Positions 51,370 through 60,395 of a DNA stretch of 60,395 bases are shown here, in pieces. The number at the start of each line of letters is the position of its first letter. Positions within the stretch are counted from its first letter, which is position 1. Source of the stretch: Priapulus caudatus (Eukaryota > Priapulida > Priapulimorpha > Priapulimorphida > Priapulidae); contig NW_014577723.1 in the NCBI RefSeq assembly GCF_000485595.1, forward strand, positions 53,663 to 114,057, in the 5' to 3' direction. Made by a program: the position numbers and the translations under genes. The notes beneath the pieces were generated by a model that ran no database searches, had not been told where the DNA came from, and saw only the letters and a list, made by a program, of their open reading frames with translations.

Positions 51370-53740
51370 TTCTAGCGTTTTTTAATCTATAAATGATCAA
51401 GTTATTGAATTTCTTTCCGTTTTCTGTAGGGGTGGGCATTGACAAGTGCCGAGTCTGATGGCATGTTATTTGCAATTCATTACTGGAGGGATTATCTTTT
51501 AATTTCACCGATTACTTATATAAATAGATCTCATTCATAAATTGCTTAGATTCTTGATCTTCATACTGTGATATAAATGAGCATGAACTCAGACATGCAG
51601 TCATGCCTGGTCTCATTTTCACTATAGCTGTTCTGATGGTGGTGCTATGCAGTTTTTCCTCAACTATTCTTGCTCATTTATTTATTACATGAAATATAAT
51701 TGCGAAGATGCCACTCGGTGACACTAAAGCTCATAATTAGCTCAGCTTTGATAGGATTTTGGTAGGTTACTAATGGGTAGTGTTCTTCCATGTCCTGGCA
51801 CGAATTGAGATGCAGGGGAAGATAATATAGAATATTATATATATTATTATGATAACTATACAGTATAGTAGATAATGTATTGGCTAGATTCACCTGTTCA
51901 AGTCCAGTGATTACTGTGGTATATAACGATAAGAAGCATTGGTCTAGAACTTCAAAGGTTTATATAGATCTTGCATGTATTCATGAGGGAGGCATGGAGC
52001 TCAAGACAATCACTAAACGTTCCCATACAACCATCGTACAAGCAGCCACAACCAACTCGCAGCGCACACGCAAACAAGCGCACGTTAACTCGCGTTTCAG
52101 CGGTCGGTTTAGCCTAACCAAACACCACACCTTAATCATCGTTGTTACGCGGGGCAACAACAACAAACTTAGAACTACGGCTCAGGCAGACGGATCGTAG
52201 GAGTTGAAACGATTGCACCCTAGTCACGAAACAGGAATGCGACCCCAAATCACGGGGCGCCACCTACAGTGCATTTAAATAACTTACAATTAATCAATAA
52301 TCGCTTCTGAGCGGCTGCTACTCAGTGGAAGCGCCTGAGACAAGGAAGACGCAGACTACACTTACGATGCCGTTGCCATGATCACGCTCATCCGCATCTG
52401 GGAAACTGGCGCTTTCGCGAGACCAGCATCACCGCGGAAACACTGCCGACTGAGGTTGTTCCCTCTGGCAAGTTCTTTGACATTCATTATTACCACTCTA
52501 CTACGTTGCTCGATGTTCGCCACGATCCGGCACGCTCCTCGATGTTTCTCACTCATAGAATGCACGTAGATTTCTCTACACGTTTGCCGGTCACCTCATC
52601 CTCCATCGTTCAGCAACTGCACGCGGAGTAAGTGCACTCGCTGTACGACATTGGTGCCGGCAGAGAGAAGAGAAATCTCCGGCCGCCTCCAGCTCAAAGG
52701 CCACCCCTCACTACCCGCTGCCATCTCGCATGCACCTCGACAAGTCGTTCCTACGGCGCGATGTCAGTGCGGAGGGAGGGAAGGTGCGCCGACGACGCCT
52801 GCAGGCACGATTCCAACCGCATCGTGAACATTTTGTTGGTGTTCTCTCTGCCGAAGCGTGTGGCGGCGTGTTCCCCCTGCAGGTGTCGCCACTGTTGAGC
52901 GGCGGTGTCGCGCCTGGGAGGCGGCAAAGGCGATCGCGCAAGGCGGTCACTTACAAAGCTCCGAGTCGTGACGCAGTGAACGCTCCCTAACTTCCCTACC
53001 TCCCTCCCTCCCGTGAAAAAAAACAAATCCGACGCCGGGCCGCCCATTCCGCGGACGGCCCGGCTATAAACGCGCGACTAAGTTTCCATACCATAAATTA
53101 ACGGCTATCAATATATAAAAAATACCTACAGCCTCGCGAGAAAAGAAAGCACATGCACGAACGCACGCGCAAACAGCGGGGTTCAAGTGCGCGCAGCAAA
53201 ATGTGCTTTGCGGACTTTCAGCGAGGGAGAGACCGTCGTGGTTCGGCCGCCGCCCGCTTCCCTCCCGATGATCATCCGCGCCCACAGCAGCAGAGACCTG
53301 CCGCGTCTGACCTGTCAGCCGCGGGAGAGCTCTGCCGGCGGAGGCGGCCAGGGATGCGGAAGCACGCGGAGGCGAGCTCAGCTGCCCAGCCTCTCCATCG
53401 CTGACCCGCAGGGCTTCTCTCGCCCTAGATGCGCAAAAAGCGACAGCGGCGCGAATTGAAACCCGACGACATTCGCGAATTTTTCAATCGGTGCCGCATA
53501 TCGCAAGATTCCACCTCGCCTGTAGAAATGCAGTGACGGCGTGAGTGCACACAACATAAATGACTTGATTACGGATGCTAGACTGTGGCGTACCTGAGCG
53601 CAGCAGGTACACACGACCAGTGTGCGGAACAGCGGCAGCACCTAGACGAGAGTAACTTGGCACTGCACAAGGAAGCCACATTACCTTTAATTTTTTAAAC
53701 GTACTCAATTTGGCTTCAGCTAGTGACCATATCAGTGGTG
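51370..53740. other. Region without a recognised gene
   Basis: AT-rich until about 51990, then CpG-rich from about 52360 to 53460. Frames are open on both strands around 52320-52628: the plus reading ends at a GTAAGT and the minus reading, starting MSEKHRGACRIVANIEQRS, ends at gtaagt near 52366. Neither matches a family I know. A TGGCGCCCCGTGATTTGGGG string on the minus strand (52245-52264) resembles a retrotransposon primer-binding site. Confidence 0.35.
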
Positions 53741-53744
53741 GCTG

Positions 53745-54010
53745 CTATCACAGATGGTGCAAGCAGTTGTGTTACATAGCGACCATATCTGTGATTGCTG
53801 CTATTGCAGACGGTTGAAGCAGTTGTTTTACATAGCGACCATATCTGTGATTGCTGCTATCGCAGACGGTTGAAGCAGTTGTTTTACATAGCGACCATAT
53901 CTGTGATTGCTGCTATCGCAGACGGTTGAAGCAGTTGTGTTACATAGCGACCATATCTGTGATTGCTGCTACAAGACGGTGCAAGCAGGTGTGTCACATA
54001 GCGACTGTGA
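53745..54010. repeat. 58-bp minisatellite
   Basis: About 4.5 units of GTTTTACATAGCGACCATAT, CTGTGATTGCTGCTATCGCA and GACGGTTGAAGCAGTT. The two middle units are nearly identical. Confidence 0.93.
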
Positions 54011-54708
54011 CAGCAGGTGATGTGTGGCGAGACATAACTGAACATGGCAGTGACGGTGTACGAGTGCTACATAGTCCCGAGCACACGTGACCGACGCAGA
54101 GACATCGCGCCGTGCACGCGCACATGACTAATACACGTAGACGTCAAATAAGGCAACAACTTGTCCGACTCTCTGAAAAAAGTGATGCATAAAAATTCCC
54201 CCATCACACCCCCGCTCCCCTGCCCACCGCGCACGCACTACGAGCGAGTCGATAGGGGCGAGCGCAGCACCGGCGCCATCTGGATGCACCGACCGAGAAC
54301 ACGTGATCGACGGTAGTGGATATATGATTGCGTGCGCGTTTCGACGAAGTGCTCGCCAGAGGGCATCGCCGCAAAAAATACATCGCCGCGTCAGACGACG
54401 GTCAACGCCCCCGGGTGTCTTGCGCGACCACGGCGCGGCCGGAGACTCGCCCGAGACATCCGCAAACAAGGCGGCGGGGGTCGGCCGACCCATCGACGGA
54501 AATCACGCCGTTTTCAACGTCTCTCTCCCACAGCGGCGCCGACTTTAACGTAACGCCGGCGCCAGCTGACGAGTGCCACACCAAATCCAAACCCTGCGCG
54601 CGCTACTGGCGACGCGGCGGCCTTGTAGCACCGTCCCCGAGTCGACGGCCGCCGCCGCCACCTGCCCCCCGGGGGGTTCGCAGCACGCGTCGCCGCCGTC
54701 GCCGCCGC

Positions 54709-56084
<1,376 letters not shown>

Positions 56085-57261
56085 TCAGACCAGCTGGCAT
56101 CACCACAACTACATCTTCAATGGGAGAGACCTCTTAACTTTTTTCTGCCTTTCCCCCCTTTACGTAGAACTCCCAATTAGCTACAATTTTATTTTACCTT
56201 TGCTCCTATGAGGTATGAACTCAGTAATATTAAAATAGTCAATATAACAATTTTCAACAATATAACAATATATATATGCTAATAAACAAGTCATCCTATG
56301 TGTTATAGGGTCACTACATAACTACAATGCCAAGAACTCTTTATCACTCCCTAGGATAACAAACACGGCATCAGAAAGACAATGATCTTTAGGTGTCAAA
56401 CAATTTAGTTTATAAATCGGACACACTGTTGTCTATATTAAGTCAACTAGTGCCACTCATCAATAAAGTTTGAAAATTTATGTGATGAAATGCAACTTCA
56501 CTTGAACCTTGCTTTTAAAGGAACTGACACACTTGCCCATCACATGTTTTATAGGCCCAATCCTAGTTTAGCACCCAGGATTAAAACCTATTCAAACTAT
56601 ATATACCGGGGTCCCAAACTAGGATTGCGCACGTCTTATATACCAGTTTAGAGTTTACTTAACATTATTCTGTTATGAAAAGGCCCCCTTGGGCCTGAAA
56701 TCATTTTACTGATGAACCTTTCTTGCATGAACAAAAAGTATTTATCCTTCTTAACGAATAAAGATTGGCACTAATTTCCCTTGCGAAATGATGAACAAAT
56801 CAGCATGATCATCGTCTGTTCTAACAAATCGTTCCAATCCTAGTTGAGCACGCTGGATTAGATCAGCCGTAGACGAACTATATATACTGGGGTCCCAAAC
56901 TAGGAATCAATCAAACAACAACTCTCCAATGCTCTTGAAACTTGAAAGTGAAATAGATTATAATAAAATCGTTTTATTACTGAATTTGAAGAGTGAACAT
57001 GGTATATATATGTTAATACCAGGGTTCTCCAAGAGCACTTATAGCCTGGTAGGGGGGGGGGGCAGCCCGCCAGGCTATCGTCGAGCCCCGCCATCCTAAA
57101 ATGCACCCGCCACTCTAAATATCATAGCCGCCATGCTAAATATCATAGCCCCCGAACCCCCCTAGCACGCAAACCGCCTTCGGCGATTTGCAACGAGGAC
57201 TGTAAAGCTAAAGACTATAACTCCATAAGTATAATGAAATGCTATAACTTATAAGTAATAG

Positions 57262-58454
57262 TAAACCGACCAGGCTCTCCGACTGTTACACGCCGTAGGA
57301 GCCTGACACCCTTCCATACGAAATGCCTGGTAGCTTGAAAACAAACTCCGAATTTCGTAAATAAAACAATGTATTACCACATTTGACCTCACCTGTTACA
57401 TGTTTGCAACTATCGCATCACTTCTTAATTACTATTTACCTCGAAATACACGTTAAAATAAGAGAATTTCGAACAGCTATACTATTTGAACGTTGTAAAA
57501 CGCCATACTGGATGTTCTTATGTCTCTTTTTGCAGCGTTTGCAATGTATTTTTCGCTACGTATGATGGGATATCTATGGAAAAATTGAGACGTTTTTTTG
57601 AGATTTATCTTATTAATTTATAAATAATTACTCGCTGACACATAAATACATGCTCAGTGATAGCGCACATATAATAAATCGAGGCGTGAAAGTACAGAGA
57701 AGCGGTAACAATCATAAAAAGGGAGATCATTTTACGTTTAATAGCAGCGCACGTCATGCCGAATAATATTCTATTGCGTCGGCTTGTGACCCTCTCGCCA
57801 ACGTAGTGTTAAGCGAGAAGGGAACTTGTGGTTAAAGTAATAGTAGCCTATAATGAAAAAGCTTGGAGAACCCTAGCCACAAGTTCCCTTCTCGCTTAAC
57901 ACTACGTTGGAGAAAGGGTCACAAGCCGACGCATTAGAATATTGTTCGACATGACGTGCGCTGCTATTAAACGTAAAATTATCTAACTTTTTATGATTGT
58001 TACCGCTTCTCTGTACTTCCACGCCTCGATTTATCATATGTGCGCTATATATCACTGAGCATGTATTTACGTGTCAGCGAGCAATTATTTATAAATTGAT
58101 GATAAAACTAAAAAAACGTCGCCATTTTCCCATAGATATCCCATCATACGTAGCGAAAAATACATTGCAAACAGTACAAAAAGAGACATAAGAACATCCA
58201 GTATGGCGTTTAACGTTCAAATAGTATAGCTGTTCGAAATTCTCTTATTTTAACGTGCATTTCGAGGTAAATAGTAATTAAGAAGTGATGCGATAGTTGC
58301 AAACATGTAACAGGTGAGGTCAAATGTGGTAATACATTGTTTTATTTATGAAATTTTATGAAATTCGGAGTTTGTTTTCAAGCTACCAGGCATTTCGTAT
58401 GGAAGGATGTCAGGCTCCTACGACGTGTAACAGTCGGAGAGCCTGGTCGGTTTA
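57262..58454. mobile_element. 1.19-kb fold-back element, about 570-bp arms
   Basis: Left arm 57262-57831 and right arm 57877-58454 are inverse copies (ends TAAACCGACCAGGCTCTCCG / CGGAGAGCCTGGTCGGTTTA) around a 45-bp spacer. Arms are more than 90% alike. GGAGAACCCT follows the right end and recurs in the spacer; its inverse AGGGTTCTCC lies at about 57020, so the full element may start there. It sits in the RHO 5' intron. Confidence 0.85.
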
Positions 58455-58784
58455 GGAGAACCCTGAATTATGAATATGCCAAACTCATCTAGGTAGATAT
58501 GATATAAACCGCCTTCTCAATTAAACATCAATCACACTGTGTAAATGAATGGGGGAGATTTATCAAACACAGTAAATATCACAGCGTACATAGGCCTACA
58601 CTGTACACAGTCAGTATGACAGTAACACAACAGTCAGTATGGGTGGTACACACACACACACAAGCCGGTTCGTAAACATTCAAAACTACCATTCGAAATA
58701 ATCGACCCATTGTACATTACACCATACATAAGTACACAGTAAAACACAGTATAACGCCAGGAGTCCGTTAGCCATCTAATTTAC

Positions 58785-58900
58785 CTTGAACTGCTCACAA
58801 TAGTCCGAATATAAACAGTGATGTTAACGTTTATAACGTTAACTTGTGCTAAGATGGCGACCGTTGGACCACACCTCAACTTGTCCAGGAGAGGTCTCTC
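58785..58900 (-). promoter_or_regulatory. Possible untranslated first exon and promoter of RHO
   Basis: The minus strand has CGCCATCTT (YY1-like) at about 58853-58861, then AACGTTATAAACGTTAAC, then GTTCAAG|gtaaat, a usable donor at 58784. A TGACGTCA (CRE-like) element is at 58911-58918. This fits the position required for the 5' UTR exon that the acceptor at 56063 implies. Confidence 0.4.
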
Positions 58901-58929
58901 TCCGCGCTCATGACGTCATCAGTAATAAA

Positions 58930-59837
58930 TTTATACAGTCGTAGGCCTATTTTATTTTAATTATCCATATATATACACAACATTATAAATAGTATACCTA
59001 TATAATATTATGTAGAATAATGGTTATATGCATGTGCTATATATACAGTTACACGGTCGGATGCGTCGGGTAAGCCGACCCCTTTTTTGACAGCTGTTCC
59101 TACACGGATTAAATGTTAGTACAACTACTGTAACAAGACATGAAAGTAGTATTTCAGATTATTTCAAGGAAATTCTGACCATATCATCCAAGAATAACGT
59201 AACATTATATGAATACGGATGCAATTAGCATAACACCGTTGAACAATTAGGATGAAGAGAAGATAATAGCTAGGGGAATGATTAACACGCGATTCTGGTA
59301 CAATTAAGATAACAACTAACAGATATAGGAACTAAGAGGGAAACAACCCTTCTTATTTACTATTCTTATGAAATTAGGATAAATTGTTGGTACAAATAAT
59401 ACGATCTTAATTAACAGGATGTGAATGACAAAATAATTAGAAAAACACGAGGAAATATAGTTAACATAGCGTATAAGTACAATTAGGATTAAACTATGGT
59501 ACAAATAAGATAAATACCACATCCTAGTAGTACAAATAGAATGAAATTTGAATAAACGTAAGCGCACATATAAATGCTAAAAAAACAATAGCGTTATTAA
59601 CATTCTATAACAAGTGGAATATATATATATAGTAATCTAACGTGAGCGTGGAAATGGGAAATATTTATTTGCCAATAACATACTATAAATGTGTGATAAT
59701 GTAATAATATGTGCTAAATATGATGATAAAATTGTAAGCTAGAATATATAGGATAGTACACGTAGGGCCAACGGAATAGTATATGAATACGCGTTTGATC
59801 AATAGCATAACATTTTTATACAAATGCCCCCGCCATA
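58930..59837. other. AT-rich region, no gene seen
   Basis: Diffuse ACAATTAGGATNAA / GGTACAAATAAGAT phrases recur from 59220 to 59530, suggesting a worn tandem repeat. Nothing coding. Confidence 0.5.
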
Positions 59838-60348
59838 CAAATACTATATATGTGGCCTTGGGCCTCCATCATACACTATTATTACAATTTTATATAGGTG
59901 GCCTTAAACCCGCGTCATATAAATACTATATGTGTGGCCTTGGGCCCCCATCATACACTATTCTATTATTACAATACTATCAGGAGCGTATAATGACGTA
60001 TATGTATTTGTCATTATACGCTCCTGATACTATATAGGTGGCCTTAGGCCCCGTCAAACAAATACTATATGTGGCCTTGGTCCCCCAGCATGCACTATTA
60101 TTACAATTCTATATAGGTGAACTTAGGCCCCCGTCATATACAATACTATATATGTGGCATTGGGCCCCTATACACTATTCTATTATTACAATACTATATA
60201 GGTGGCCTTAGGCCCCCTGTTATACAAATACTATATATGTGGCCTTGGGCCTCCAACATACACTATTATTACAATTCTATATAGGTGGCCTTAGGCCCCC
60301 GTCATACAAATACAATATATGTGGCTTGGGTCCCCTTCATACACTATT
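59838..60348. repeat. About 85-bp tandem array, GTGGCCTTGGGCCCCCATCA
   Basis: About six units. Each has two related halves: ACTATATATGTGGCCTTGGG-CCYCC and TATATAGGTGGCCTTAGGCC-CCCGTC. One unit carries the insertion at 59981-60026. Confidence 0.9.
59981..60026. mobile_element. 46-bp palindromic micro-element with exact 7-bp target duplication
   Basis: CAGGAGCGTATAATGAC, a 12-bp loop, and the perfect inverse. Flanks are ATACTAT at 59974-59980 and ATACTAT at 60027-60033. The neighbouring array unit at about 60186 shows the empty site (ACAATACTATATAGG). Confidence 0.88.
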
Positions 60349-60395
60349 CTACAGGGGCGTGTACAGGGGGGGGGTCCAGGGGGTCCGGACCCCCT

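Noticed and set aside
52362-52569. Minus-strand 67-codon frame ending at a GTAAGT
   Set aside because: The plus strand is open across the same bases and also ends at a GTAAGT; neither matches a family, so neither is called a gene.
57873-58191. Open frames in the RHO upstream intron
   Set aside because: They lie in the arms of a fold-back element and are not conserved between the two arms.

Overview
This is animal (metazoan) nuclear DNA, assembled from long reads and scaffolded. Coding sequence is split by introns with clear GT...AG sites, and intergenic and intronic DNA is full of small inverted-repeat transposons, microsatellites and minisatellites. Interstitial TTAGGG runs occur at several places. 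Three runs of N are present (10661-10993, 24161-24170, 36469-36924). The proteins are close to vertebrate orthologues, but the compact, MITE-rich layout suggests a marine invertebrate; the phylum cannot be fixed from the sequence alone.

Three conserved genes are recognised by exon-by-exon reading. (1) KAT8/MOF, a MYST histone H4K16 acetyltransferase, on the minus strand: nine exons from 19983 down to about 9516, with the chromo-barrel, C2HC zinc finger and whole catalytic domain. Exons 4-9 are present twice, at 1-5105 and 8880-14275. Both copies carry small indels that break frame, in different exons, so this looks like an unpurged haplotype or an unpolished assembly duplication. (2) KHDRBS (Sam68-like STAR RNA-binding protein), plus strand, 20520-45102: ten exons with fully consistent phases giving 534 residues. 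(3) A RhoA-type GTPase, minus strand, 56054-54709: three coding exons giving 192 residues, with a probable untranslated first exon near 58.8 kb. KAT8 and KHDRBS are divergent, with start codons 536 bp apart, so they probably share a promoter.

Layout: 1-9.4 kb is the duplicated 3' half of KAT8 plus satellite arrays built on a TAGCAGTA core; 9.4-20 kb is the complete KAT8 locus; 20-45 kb is KHDRBS, whose introns host most of the mobile elements; 45-54.7 kb is sparse, with one candidate three-exon small gene (48.2-51.4 kb); 54.7-59 kb is RHO; 59-60.4 kb is AT-rich DNA and an 85-bp tandem array. The three genes act in unrelated processes (chromatin acetylation, RNA splicing, actin signalling); no shared pathway is implied.

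No novel multi-gene system was found. The most unusual items are a family of 38-46 bp palindromic micro-elements with exact 7-bp target duplications, two MITE families with 6-bp duplications, large fold-back elements, a transposon carrying a broken PIF1/Helitron helicase, the candidate small gene, and a tandem repeat at the KAT8 C-terminus.
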